Source: Paramesorhizobium endophyticum (lineage in GTDB: Bacteria; Pseudomonadota; Alphaproteobacteria; Rhizobiales; Rhizobiaceae). Taken from it: a stretch of DNA of 64,000 nt. The notes beneath the pieces were generated by a model. The model searched no databases and was not told the origin of the DNA. It saw only the letters and a list, made by a program, of their open reading frames with translations. Where the stretch lies: NCBI RefSeq assembly GCF_014640615.1, contig NZ_BMHH01000010.1:82802-146801 (forward strand). Direction: 5' to 3'. Shown one piece after another: positions 50,591 through 58,496 of this stretch. The position numbers and the translations under genes were made by a program. Every line of letters starts with the position of its first letter. Within the stretch, counting starts at the first letter, position 1.

Positions 50591-50912
50591 GGAGGCTTCT
50601 GTTGCCAGGCGCCTCCGAGCCCCGCCTAGAGGTGCGAACCACTAGGGCTTGATTTGAAGTGTCACACTGCGATTAAGCAGCGAGACGAGCTTCCGCATAG
50701 TTGTCGTTTGCAACTACTGAGTTAGCCCGATAACGGTGGTACAATGCCGGGCAAAAGAGCGATCTTTACACCCTTGTCGATCCTATTTCGCCCCCATCAG
50801 AAGCCGCCCTTAAGAGCCGGCGGTTTCTGGTGGAGGCGCCGGGTACCGCCCCCGGGTCCAATGGGCTTATTGCATCGTCCGTTTATCACCATAGCTGGCC
50901 GAAGCCAGCAGG
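50591..50912 (-). ncRNA. ssrA: tmRNA, circularly permuted two-piece form
   Basis: On the minus strand the order is acceptor piece, intervening segment, coding piece. The acceptor piece ends CGCCTCCACCA (CCA end at 50828). The coding piece opens GGGGGCG (50795-50789), which pairs over seven bases with CGCCTCC to rebuild the acceptor stem, and continues with the D-arm-like GGATCGACAAGGG. The resume codon and tag lie at 50711-50673: GCA then codons for ANDNYAEARLAA and TAA, preceded by TAGTTGCAAACGAC. A hairpin (50618-50650) and a second GGAGGC/GCCTCC hairpin (50591-50616) close the gene. Outer ends are approximate. tmRNA rescues stalled ribosomes; the tag is read by SspB-ClpXP. Confidence 0.95.
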
Positions 50913-50916
50913 GGAT

Positions 50917-50944
50917 ATATAAGTGAGGACGAAGGAAATGTGAA
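50917..50944 (-). promoter_or_regulatory. Predicted ssrA promoter
   Basis: TTCACA (-35, 50944-50939) and TTATAT (-10, 50922-50917) are separated by 16 bases on the minus strand and would start transcription near 50910, just before the GCTGGC-TTCG-GCCAGC hairpin of the tmRNA acceptor piece. Confidence 0.6.
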
Positions 50945-51189
50945 GGGGTGAAAATCATGGATCGATGCCGAAGGTGGCAAGCAGTTTTACATACTATTAA
51001 TGGTATATCCATAAAATATACATTTTATACTATGAAATACTATATTTAACCGATGGTTACTATTGACCGCAACCGGCATTGACAGGCGCGTTTCGCTGGC
51101 CGATGTTTCGGCTGGGCTTGTCAGAGATTCCAATCAGTCCGGCTGTTTTTCGCAGTTGGGGCAACCGCAGAGCCGAAGGAGAACGCTCC

Positions 51190-51501
51190 ATGAGTGAATA
51201 TATCGAAGATGTCCGCCGCTACGATGCCGCTGCCGATCCTGACGTGGTGAACAAGATCGTCAAGCATCTGGGCATTGCGCTGCGCAACAGGGATTCGTCG
51301 CTGGTCGCTGCATCGGATGCGGATGAGATCGAGCGTGTACGCAAGAGCTGGGTTGAGAAGAAGCTCGGCATCACCGATGCCGACAAGGGCGCCGCGGCGA
51401 TCAAGAGCGTGGGCGAACTGATGAAGGGCGACCGCAACAAGCAGCGCGTCACCTTCTATTACCTCACCGCCAAGGAACTCGGAAAACTCGAAGCCCTCTG
51501 A
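51190..51501 (+). CDS. DUF2853 family protein
   Basis: A 103-residue helical protein starting MSEYIEDVRRYD after AAGGAG. It matches the DUF2853 pattern (AADPDVVNKIVKHLGIALRNRDSSLVA, in part; WVEKKLGI; KQRVTFYYLTAKELGKL). Function unknown. It is a stand-alone gene between ssrA (divergent) and thyA, with a strong terminator behind it. The upstream region shared with ssrA holds an AT-rich tract with three ATACTAT motifs. Confidence 0.86.
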   Translation: MSEYIEDVRRYDAAADPDVVNKIVKHLGIALRNRDSSLVAASDADEIERVRKSWVEKKLGITDADKGAAAIKSVGELMKGDRNKQRVTFYYLTAKELGKLEAL

Positions 51502-51517
51502 TTTTTTCTCATCTTGT

Positions 51518-51556
51518 GCGAAACTCCGGCCCTCGTGCTGGAGTTTCGCCGTTTAA
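51518..51556 (+). terminator. Terminator between the DUF2853 gene and thyA
   Basis: A perfect ten-base stem GCGAAACTCC/GGAGTTTCGC with a 12-base loop is followed by CGTTTA. The U-tract is short, so termination may be partial. Confidence 0.65.
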
Positions 51557-51588
51557 GCGGCCCATGAAGTGGGCCGGAGAGACGTATC

Positions 51589-52488
51589 ATGCCGCGCCAT
51601 CCCGAATATCAATATCTCGATCTGATGAGCCATATCCTCGAAAAGGGGGACAGGCGCATGGACCGTACGGGCGTGGGCACGCTTTCCACCTTCGGCGCGA
51701 TGCTGCGCTTCGACCTTTCGGATGGCACGGTGCCGATCCTGACCTCGAAGCGGGTCTACTGGAAGTTGGCGGTCAAGGAGATGCTGTGGTTCCTGACCGG
51801 CGGGACCAATATCCGCCCGCTGCTCCAGCAGAATGTGCGCATCTGGACCGACTGGCCGCTCGACAAATATCGCAAGGCGACGGGCGAGGAAATTTCGCAG
51901 GCAGAATTCGAGAGGCGCATTCTGGAAGACGATGATTTTGCGCTGAAATGGGGCGATCTCGGGCCTGTTTATGGCAAGCAATGGCGCAAATGGCAGGGCG
52001 CGGATGGCAAGGAATATGACCAGGTCGCGACCGTCATCGAGACGCTGAAGACCAATCCGTCGAGCCGGCGGATGCTTTTCCACGGCTGGAACGTGCCGGA
52101 ACTGCCCGATATGGCGCTGCCGCCCTGCCACATGGTCTATCAGTTCCATGTTACTGGTGGCAGCCGGGTCAATCTGCTCATTTACCAGCGCAGTTGCGAC
52201 CTTGAGCTTGGCGCGCCGTTCAATTTCGTCGGTGGCGCGGCCTTATTATTGATGGTGGCGCAGCAGGCGGGCTTTGAGCCGGGGGAGCTGATCTGGATGG
52301 GCGGCGACGTGCATCTCTACCTCAACCACCTCGAACAGGCGCGCGAGCAGATCACCCGCGAGCCCCGGCCTTTCCCGAAAATGCGCCTGCTGCGGAAGCC
52401 CGACAGTATTGACGATTACCGGATCGAGGATTTCGAGGTGACGGAGTACGACCCGCACGCGGCGATCAAGGCGGATGTGGCGGTTTGA
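51589..52488 (+). CDS. thyA: Thymidylate synthase ThyA
   Basis: ThyA makes dTMP from dUMP with methylene-tetrahydrofolate, leaving dihydrofolate for FolA. Catalytic C180 is in ALPPCHMVYQF; the dUMP-binding QRSCDLELGAPFN and the start DRTGVGTLSTFG are intact. At 299 residues it has the insert (about 90-125) found in longer ThyA forms. ATG follows GGAGAGACGTATC. Its usual partner folA lies 2.4 kb further, separated by a decayed antitoxin, a repeat element and a divergent SDR/regulator pair. Confidence 0.97.
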   Translation: MPRHPEYQYLDLMSHILEKGDRRMDRTGVGTLSTFGAMLRFDLSDGTVPILTSKRVYWKLAVKEMLWFLTGGTNIRPLLQQNVRIWTDWPLDKYRKATGEEISQAEFERRILEDDDFALKWGDLGPVYGKQWRKWQGADGKEYDQVATVIETLKTNPSSRRMLFHGWNVPELPDMALPPCHMVYQFHVTGGSRVNLLIYQRSCDLELGAPFNFVGGAALLLMVAQQAGFEPGELIWMGGDVHLYLNHLEQAREQITREPRPFPKMRLLRKPDSIDDYRIEDFEVTEYDPHAAIKADVAV

Positions 52489-52506
52489 GGGGCGCTTTTC
52501 GCTAGC

Positions 52507-52701
52507 TTAATCGCGAGCATGACACCGACGAGCCTCAAGCAGAACGGCGGCCTCCATCTCCTCAATGGATTTCGGCTCGCCGTTCCAGCGGAGAAGTCCA
52601 AAGACCTCCTCAGGCCGCGTCGCCTTGAAGGCTGGAGTCCGTTTCGGGATAACCTGCCTTTTCGTAGAAACGGTCGTGATGATCTTGCGAGGTGGTACCA
52701 T
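52507..52701 (-). pseudogene. Remnant of an AbrB-type antitoxin gene
   Basis: The 64-codon frame begins with a short AbrB-like start (TTVSTKRQVIPKR) and then jumps to a typical antitoxin tail (EEVFGLLRWNGEPKSIEEMEAAV). About 25 residues of the AbrB hairpin that normally lie between (the second strand and loop, LGLxPGDxxxV) are missing, and G of the KGQV motif is R. No PIN toxin gene lies beside it. This looks like the scar of a lost toxin-antitoxin module rather than a working gene. Confidence 0.55.
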
Positions 52702-52753
52702 AGGGATCAATCTCAAGCAAAGAGCTTATATGTTAAGCCTGATTCCCAGGTGT

Positions 52754-52924
52754 GCCAAGCGCCCTTGTGGTTCGAGGCTCATTTCGCTGCGCTCCAATCG
52801 CACCTCACCATGAGGGCTACTGAAACGCTGCCACGCTCATTTTCATCCTGAAGCGCCGACGCCCCTTCACCCTTATCCTGAGGTGCTCGCGTGAGCCAAG
52901 CCTCGAAGGGCGAGGGTGAAGGGG
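52754..52924. repeat. Family II paired palindromic repeat, copy 3
   Basis: Units at 52761-52817 and 52862-52924 are in inverted orientation, with the end markers GCCAAGCGCCC on the left and GGTGAAGGGG on the right, the same orientation as the copy near 33.5 kb. The post-unit sequence GAGGGCTACTG is shared with that copy. The right unit is slightly degenerate. Confidence 0.86.
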
Positions 52925-52958
52925 CACAGTAGCGGCAGTTCCGTCAAAACGCGAACCG

Positions 52959-53852
52959 CTAGCCTACAAAATACCCCGCCTTCTCAATATCCTCGACCAG
53001 TCCCGGCCTTCGCGGCTCCCAGCCCAGCGTTGCCCTGGTGCGGGCGCTGGAGGCGGGGGCGTCCATGGGGGCGAACATGCGGAACCAGTCGAAATGCTCC
53101 GCCGCTTCCTCAGGGGCGAGGCTCACAACGGGCAGATCCAGCCGGCGACCGATGATCGTGGCGATTTCCTTGAAGGATACGCCTTCTTCGGCGGCTGCGT
53201 GGAAGGGGCCGCCAACCGCGCCGTGCTCCAGCGCCAGCCGGTAGAGGCGGGCGGCGTCGAGTCGGTGCACGCCCGGCCAGCGGTTCGTTCCTTCGCCGAT
53301 ATAGGCGGAGCGGCCTTTCTCGCGGGCGATGCCAATAAGGATCGGCACGAAGCCATGGTCGCCTTCGCCATGGACGGATGGTGCGAGGCGAACGACCGCG
53401 GCCTTTACGCCGCGCGCGGCGACCGCCGCTGTCGCGGCTTCCGAGGCGCGGGGGAAGTGGGCAGAGGGAGCAGGGGGCGTGTCGGCCTCGGTCGCGATGC
53501 GTCCGGGAGCCAGATGCGCCATGCCTGATGTGGTGAGGAGAGGGTGGTCGGAGCCTTCGAGCGCGGAGCCCAGCGCTTCGATGGCGCGGCGGTCGACCTC
53601 GCAGTTTTCGGCGAATTTCGAGAAATCATGGTTGAAGGCGGTGTGGATGACGCCATCGGCCTTTGCCGCCTCGGCGCGCAGGAGGTAGATGTCCTCGATG
53701 GTGCCGCGCACAACATCCGCGCCGGTCTTGGCAAGGGTTTCCGCCCCGGCATCGGAGCGTACGAGGCCAGCGACCTGATGACCATGAGCAAGCAACTCGT
53801 TGACGACAGCGGAGCCGACGAAGCCGGTCGCCCCGGTAACAAATACACGCAT
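52959..53852 (-). CDS. NAD(P)-dependent SDR (extended/atypical, epimerase-like)
   Basis: A 297-residue short-chain dehydrogenase/reductase with the N-terminal glycine motif VTGATGFVGSAVV (residues 5-17) and VIHTAF in the expected place. The active-site Tyr-x-x-x-Lys is not evident: around the expected position the sequence reads FPRASEAATAAV, as in the atypical SDR5-like group (NAD(P)-binding epimerase-like). Substrate unknown. AGGAG precedes ATG. The divergent MmyB-type regulator 99 bases away probably controls it, as such pairs commonly occur. Confidence 0.87.
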   Translation of the reverse strand: MRVFVTGATGFVGSAVVNELLAHGHQVAGLVRSDAGAETLAKTGADVVRGTIEDIYLLRAEAAKADGVIHTAFNHDFSKFAENCEVDRRAIEALGSALEGSDHPLLTTSGMAHLAPGRIATEADTPPAPSAHFPRASEAATAAVAARGVKAAVVRLAPSVHGEGDHGFVPILIGIAREKGRSAYIGEGTNRWPGVHRLDAARLYRLALEHGAVGGPFHAAAEEGVSFKEIATIIGRRLDLPVVSLAPEEAAEHFDWFRMFAPMDAPASSARTRATLGWEPRRPGLVEDIEKAGYFVG

Positions 53853-53918
53853 GTGGTATTCTCCTGTTGGATGGGAGGCCACTATTCGCACGGCTGTTAT
53901 CCGGGTAAAGTAGTGATC

Positions 53919-53932
53919 TTATACAGGTATAA
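53919..53932. promoter_or_regulatory. Palindrome between the SDR gene and its divergent regulator
   Basis: TTATAC-AG-GTATAA is a 14-base inverted repeat, 20 bases before the regulator start, overlapping a likely -10 region (GGTATAAT). It is a candidate operator for the MmyB-type regulator. Confidence 0.45.
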
Positions 53933-53951
53933 TCGCTAACAGGATGCGCCT

Positions 53952-54794
53952 ATGGCTACTCTTGCCGACAATCTGCTGGGGACATTTCTTAGAGATCGCC
54001 GCACGAAGCTAGACCCGGCGGCATTCGGCATTCCGCTGACGAGGCGGCGGACGGCGGGGTTGAGGCGGGAAGAGGTGGCGCAGCGCGCCAATGTCAGCGC
54101 CACATGGTACACATGGCTGGAACAGGGGCGGGGCGGCGCGCCTTCGGCTGACGCGCTTGACCGGATCGCGCGGGCGCTGATGCTGACGGAGGCCGAGCGC
54201 GAGCATCTGTTTCTCCTCGGGTTGGGGCGGCTGCCGGAGGTACGCTACCAGCCGGTCGAAGGGGTGACACCGCGTTTGCAGCGGGTGCTCGACGCGTTCG
54301 AAGTCTCGCCGGCTATCGTGAAAACCGCGACATGGGATGTGGTGGCATGGAACCGCGCCGCCTCGATGGTGTTGACCGATTACGGTACCTTGCCGCCGCG
54401 CGAGCGCAATATCATCAGGCTCATATTCCTCAATCCGCGTGTGCGTTCCATCCAGTTCGACTGGGAGGGCGTTGCGCGCTTCGTGGTCGCAGCGTTCCGG
54501 GCGGATGCGGCGCGCGCCGGGGCGACGGGCGAGGTGCAGGCGCTGGTGGACGAACTCTGCGCCTCAAGCCCCGAATTCGCGGCGATGTGGCGCGACAATG
54601 ACGTGCAAACCTATGGCGAAGGGGTCAAGCGCCTCCAGCATCCGGTAGCCGGCGCCATCGCCTTCGAATATTCCGCCTTCGCCGTCGATGGCCGGCCGGA
54701 TCTGGGGATGGTGGTGTATAATCCCGCAACGGCGGAGGATGCGGAGAGGGTGCGGCGGATGTTGAATAGCGTGGATTCTGAAAGGTTACGTTAA
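53952..54794 (+). CDS. XRE-family regulator with MmyB-like ligand domain
   Basis: The 280-residue protein has an N-terminal helix-turn-helix (LRREEVAQRANVSATWYTWLEQGR, in part; about 35-60) and a PAS-like MmyB ligand-binding domain (about 105-265, with TWDVVAWNRAASMVLTDY and DNDVQTYGEGVKRLQHPVAG). In actinobacteria and proteobacteria these regulators usually stand divergent to a dehydrogenase and repress it; relatives of the ligand domain bind fatty acids. ATG at 53952 has no strong ribosome site (AACAGGATGCGCCT). Confidence 0.88.
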   Translation: MATLADNLLGTFLRDRRTKLDPAAFGIPLTRRRTAGLRREEVAQRANVSATWYTWLEQGRGGAPSADALDRIARALMLTEAEREHLFLLGLGRLPEVRYQPVEGVTPRLQRVLDAFEVSPAIVKTATWDVVAWNRAASMVLTDYGTLPPRERNIIRLIFLNPRVRSIQFDWEGVARFVVAAFRADAARAGATGEVQALVDELCASSPEFAAMWRDNDVQTYGEGVKRLQHPVAGAIAFEYSAFAVDGRPDLGMVVYNPATAEDAERVRRMLNSVDSERLR

Positions 54795-54845
54795 GGCCGC
54801 CACTGCGATATAGCCTCGTGAATTCAATAAAGTGCAAGGGCTTCC

Positions 54846-55364
54846 ATGAACCTCCCCCTCATCTCCCTCGTCGTCGCCATTGCCCAAAACGGCGTCATCG
54901 GGCGCGATAATGGTCTGCCCTGGCGGCTGTCCACCGACATGAAGCGGTTCAAGGCCATCACCATGGGCAAACCTGTCATCATGGGGCGCAAGACATGGGA
55001 GTCGATCGGGCGGCCGTTGCCCGGGCGGGTCAATATCGTCGTCACCCGTGATGCCACATTTTCTCCGGAAGGGGCGGAGATGGCGCATTCGGTTGAAAGC
55101 GCGCTTGAGCTGGCGCGTGCCCGCGCGGCGGAAGCTGGGGTGGACGAAATTTGCGTCATCGGCGGCGGGGAGATTTACCGCCAGTCGCTGCCTCTGGCGG
55201 ACAGGCTGCATGTGACGGAAGTGGTCGGCGAGGTGGAGGGGGATACAACCTTTCCTGTCATCGATCCGGCGACATGGCGAAAGGTTTCCGTCGAAGAGGT
55301 GGAAGCGGGGGAGAAGGATAGTCACGCGACGCGCTATATCATCTATGAAAAAGCCCATCTGTAG
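54846..55364 (+). CDS. folA: Dihydrofolate reductase FolA
   Basis: FolA reduces dihydrofolate to tetrahydrofolate with NADPH. Family motifs: VVAIAQNGVIGRDNGLPWRL (in part), MGRKTWESIGRPLPGR, and CVIGGGEIYRQSLPLADRL; the catalytic acid is D31 in STDMKRF. Length 172 is normal. There is little space before the regulator gene (51 bases), so the local promoter may lie inside it. hflK begins 168 bases downstream. Confidence 0.96.
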   Translation: MNLPLISLVVAIAQNGVIGRDNGLPWRLSTDMKRFKAITMGKPVIMGRKTWESIGRPLPGRVNIVVTRDATFSPEGAEMAHSVESALELARARAAEAGVDEICVIGGGEIYRQSLPLADRLHVTEVVGEVEGDTTFPVIDPATWRKVSVEEVEAGEKDSHATRYIIYEKAHL

Positions 55365-55532
55365 ACACCTTCCGGCCTTCATTGCTGCGTCATAAAGGGC
55401 CGATTTTCCGAAAGATTGCCGAAAACTGTCCGCTTGCGTTGAAAGCGGCTTGCACGATCCCTATAAACGGGAAACATCAAAATACGCCGCGGGGTTTTCA
55501 TGCCTTTTGCGGGCGAAGACGGAGAGGTATGA

Positions 55533-56681
55533 ATGCCCTGGAGCAATCAGAATGGCGGCGGCGGCCCTTGGGGGGGTGGCGGCGGTAATGGCGGCGGACC
55601 GTGGGGGCAAGGCCCCAAGGGACCGCGCAACCAGGGCACGCCGCCCGACCTGGAAGATATCCTGCGCAAGGGACAGGACCGGCTCCGCCAGGCATTCCCC
55701 GGTGGCGGCGGCAGCAATTATCCCATTCTCGCCCTGATCGGTCTCCTGCTCGTCGCCTTCTGGCTTTTCCAGTGCATCTATACGGTCCAGCCCGACGAAC
55801 TCGCGGTCGAGACTCGTTTCGGCGTACCCAAGCAGGAAGTCGCCGGTCCCGGCCTGCATTTCCATTGGTGGCCGATCGAGAGCTATGAGAAGGCGTCAAT
55901 CGCCGAAAAGCAGATCAATATCGGCGGCCAGGGCACGCGGGGCGCTACGCAGGGCCTGATGCTGACGGGCGACCAGAACATCGTCAACGTCCAGTTCTCG
56001 GTGCTTTATCAGGTCGTCGACCCGCGAGCCTATCTCTTCAACGTGGAAAGCCCCGACAGCATGGTGCAGCAGGTTTCGGAGAGCGCCATCCGCGAGGTGG
56101 TGGGCCGTCGCCCGGCACAGGACGTATTCCGCGACAACCGCGCCCAGATCGCCAATGAGGTGCGTGCAATCGTTCAGGGCGCGCTCGACAAGTACCAGAC
56201 CGGTATCCAGGTCAACGCCGTGTCCATCGAAGACGCTGCGCCGCCGCCGGAAGTGGCCGATGCCTTCGACGAGGTGCAGCGCGCCGAGCAGGACGAGGAC
56301 CGTTTCGTGGAAGAGTCCAACCAGTATTCCAACCAGAAGCTGGGCGGCGCACGGGGTGAAGGCGCGCAGATCCGCGAGGAAGCGGCCGCTTACAAGAACC
56401 GGATCGTGCAGGAAGCGCAGGGCGAGGCGCAGCGCTTCACCTCGGTCTACGATCAATATGCCAAGGCGCCTGATGTGACGCGCAAGCGCCTGTTCCTGGA
56501 GGCGATGGAAAAGGTTCTCAAGGGCTCGAACAAGGTGATCATCGACCAGGGAACGGGTGTGATGCCCTATCTGCCGCTCAACGAGCTGACGCGCCAGCGG
56601 CCGGCTGCCGGCGGCTTGCAGCAGAACTTGAATAGCGGAAGTACCGCCGGGGCCAGCAGCGCGACGGGAGCCAGCCAGTGA
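55533..56681 (+). CDS. hflK: FtsH protease modulator HflK
   Basis: HflK and HflC form a large SPFH-domain cage around the FtsH protease in the inner membrane. The 382-residue protein has the Gly-rich cytoplasmic N-terminus typical of HflK (residues 1-60), a membrane segment (about 64-82), the SPFH/band-7 domain (VQPDELAVETRFGV onward) and a periplasmic coiled coil. GGAGAGGT precedes ATG. Its TGA stop overlaps the hflC ATG by one base (TGATG). Confidence 0.96.
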   Translation: MPWSNQNGGGGPWGGGGGNGGGPWGQGPKGPRNQGTPPDLEDILRKGQDRLRQAFPGGGGSNYPILALIGLLLVAFWLFQCIYTVQPDELAVETRFGVPKQEVAGPGLHFHWWPIESYEKASIAEKQINIGGQGTRGATQGLMLTGDQNIVNVQFSVLYQVVDPRAYLFNVESPDSMVQQVSESAIREVVGRRPAQDVFRDNRAQIANEVRAIVQGALDKYQTGIQVNAVSIEDAAPPPEVADAFDEVQRAEQDEDRFVEESNQYSNQKLGGARGEGAQIREEAAAYKNRIVQEAQGEAQRFTSVYDQYAKAPDVTRKRLFLEAMEKVLKGSNKVIIDQGTGVMPYLPLNELTRQRPAAGGLQQNLNSGSTAGASSATGASQ

Positions 56682-57595
56682 TGAACCAGAATCGTCTCCC
56701 TTTCATCGCGGGCCTTATCGCGATCGTCGCTTTCCTCGTCTATTCCTCCGTCTTCATCGTTTCGGAGCGGCAGCAGGCCATCATCATGCGCTTCGGCAAG
56801 ATCGTGGATGTGAAGGCGCAGCCGGGCGTTTATTTCAAGCTGCCTTTCGGCTTCCTCGATGCGGACACCGTGAAGATCATCGACGACCGTTTGCTGCGCT
56901 TCGACCTCGACGATATCCGCGTCCAGGTTTCGGGCGGCAAGTTCTATGATGTCGATGCGTTCCTCGTCTATCGCATCACCGATGCGCGCCGCTTCATGCA
57001 GACGGTCTCGGGCGAGACTGCTCTCGCCGAGCAGCGCCTGCGCACCCGTCTCGACGCGGCGCTACGCGGCGTCTACGGCCAGCGGGGCTTCGAGGCCGCG
57101 CTGTCGGAAGGGCGCGGCGACATGATGCGCGAGGTGCGCGACCAGCTTCGGCCCGATGCCACCTCGCTCGGCCTCACCATCGAGGATGTGCGCATCCGCC
57201 GTACCGACCTGACGGCGGAGGTCTCGCAGCAGACCTATGACCGCATGAAGGCGGAGCGCCTTGCCGAAGCGGAGCGCCTGCGCGCCCGTGGCCGTGAGGC
57301 GGCGCAGCGCATCCGCGCCGTGGCCGACCGCCAGGTGGTGGAAATCCTGGCCGAGGCGCGCAAGGAGTCCGAAATCCTGCGCGGTGAGGGCGAGGCGGAA
57401 CGCAGCAAGATCTTCGCTGAAGTATCGCGCAAGGATCCGGATTTCTTCTCCTTCTATCGCTCGATGGCGGCCTACCAGCAGGCGCTGGAGAATTCCGGCA
57501 CGACGATGGTGCTTTCGCCCAACTCGGAGTTCTTCCGCTATTTCCAGAATGCGCAGGGGAATGCTCCGGCAAGCCCGGCAACGCCGGCAAAGTGA
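56681..57595 (+). CDS. hflC: FtsH protease modulator HflC
   Basis: The 304-residue partner of HflK has an N-terminal signal anchor (about 7-29), an SPFH domain (ERQQAIIMRFGKIVDV...) and the conserved coiled-coil block ERLAEAERLRARGREAAQRIRA (in part) followed by PDFFSFYRSMAAYQQAL. ATG at 56681 is used; a GTG one codon earlier is possible. No terminator follows; about 490 gene-free bases with hairpins separate it from the next gene. Confidence 0.96.
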   Translation: MNQNRLPFIAGLIAIVAFLVYSSVFIVSERQQAIIMRFGKIVDVKAQPGVYFKLPFGFLDADTVKIIDDRLLRFDLDDIRVQVSGGKFYDVDAFLVYRITDARRFMQTVSGETALAEQRLRTRLDAALRGVYGQRGFEAALSEGRGDMMREVRDQLRPDATSLGLTIEDVRIRRTDLTAEVSQQTYDRMKAERLAEAERLRARGREAAQRIRAVADRQVVEILAEARKESEILRGEGEAERSKIFAEVSRKDPDFFSFYRSMAAYQQALENSGTTMVLSPNSEFFRYFQNAQGNAPASPATPAK

Positions 57596-57648
57596 GTAAA
57601 ATTCTGCCTTCGCCTGAATTTTGGCGCTGGCGCCGCCCCTCACCCTTA

Positions 57649-57677
57649 CCCTCTCCCCGTGAAGAACGGGGAGAGGG
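57649..57677. repeat. Short hairpin repeat after hflC
   Basis: CCCTCTCCCCGT and ACGGGGAGAGGG form a 12-base stem around a five-base loop. The sequence resembles common intergenic palindromes of Rhizobiales. It may also serve as a transcript end for hflKC, though no U-tract follows. Confidence 0.65.
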
Positions 57678-57793
57678 GGACATGATCGTTTTCGCCTTAT
57701 GTCGCTGCCAGGTGCAGGGGAAGAATAGAGCCGTTCATGTTTTGATGGAAGCGCTTGAATTCCGTTTTTGGCCGTTGTCGTCGTGGAGACGTA

Positions 57794-57943
57794 GAGGAAT
57801 GGATCCTAGTGACAAGCACCGGGATGACGGGTTGCTTCGGCTGTTGGCAACCACCTCCGACCTCTCCGCTGGCAAAAGCATATCAGGTAGTGGAAAAACA
57901 TCTCCACCCCGTCATCCCAGTGCTTGTCACTGGGATCCATTCC
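57794..57943. repeat. Long inverted repeat with 75-base centre
   Basis: Arms at 57794-57831 and about 57907-57943 (GAGGAATGGATCC ... GACAAGCAC ... GGGATGACGGG) are inverted copies with two mismatches. The motif AATGGATCC-CAGTGACAAGCAC is known to me as a dispersed alphaproteobacterial repeat. Positions 57596-58089 otherwise hold no gene. Confidence 0.82.
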
Positions 57944-58089
57944 TCAACGGTGGAGTGGGCACAACGATAAGAGAATAAGCCAACCTTTTCCATCTAAAGA
58001 TGAAATGGTCTAGAGGGTGAGTGGAGGCGCCAGCGCCGGCTTGAACGCGGCGGTGGCCGGATAGGATCGCCATATATGGGACTGCATCC

Positions 58090-58275
58090 ATGAATGACTT
58101 CGTCGCCGCCATAGGGCTGCTCTTCGTCTTCGAGGGGTTGCTCTATGGCGGCTTTCCCTTGCTTGCCAAGCGCTTCGCCCGCGATGTGGCTGACATGCCG
58201 GACTCCGTGCTGCGCGTTGCGGGCATTCTCGCCATCGCCGCCGGTGTGGCCATTGTCTGGCTGGCGCGGGGCTAG
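58090..58275 (+). CDS. DUF2065 family membrane protein
   Basis: A 61-residue protein with two membrane helices (about 3-24 and 42-59) joined by a short charged loop (KRFARDVADMPDSVLR). It matches DUF2065, a small family commonly found next to hflC/hflK and near degP in proteobacteria. Its function is unknown; location suggests membrane-protein quality control. No strong ribosome site is seen before ATG. Confidence 0.88.
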   Translation: MNDFVAAIGLLFVFEGLLYGGFPLLAKRFARDVADMPDSVLRVAGILAIAAGVAIVWLARG

Positions 58276-58368
58276 GGCATTTCCCCCCGCTTTCCTTCCT
58301 CCCGAACCTTTTCAAGGTCGCAAACAAACCGTATTTTCTCGAATATGATAGGAATCAGGCGGTCACTA

Positions 58369-58416
58369 AAGCATGTCTCCCAAAAGTGGGCACCGGTTTT
58401 GGGCAAAGACATGCTT
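58369..58416. repeat. GCATG-type palindromic element, copy 2
   Basis: AAGCATGTCT ... AGTGGGCACCGGTTTTGGG ... AGACATGCTT forms a 48-base imperfect palindrome with a GGGCACCGGTTTT centre. It lies 80 bases before degP and may carry or influence its promoter. Confidence 0.78.
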
Positions 58417-58496
58417 GGAAACAAAAACCGTCCCTGCCCAGACCGGCGCGGTTTCATGTCCGCATCGTCAAACCAATTTATTGAGCGGAGTTGCTT

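Noticed and set aside
50641..50926. Small plus-strand protein-coding frame over the ssrA region
   Set aside because: The sequence is fully explained by tmRNA on the minus strand.
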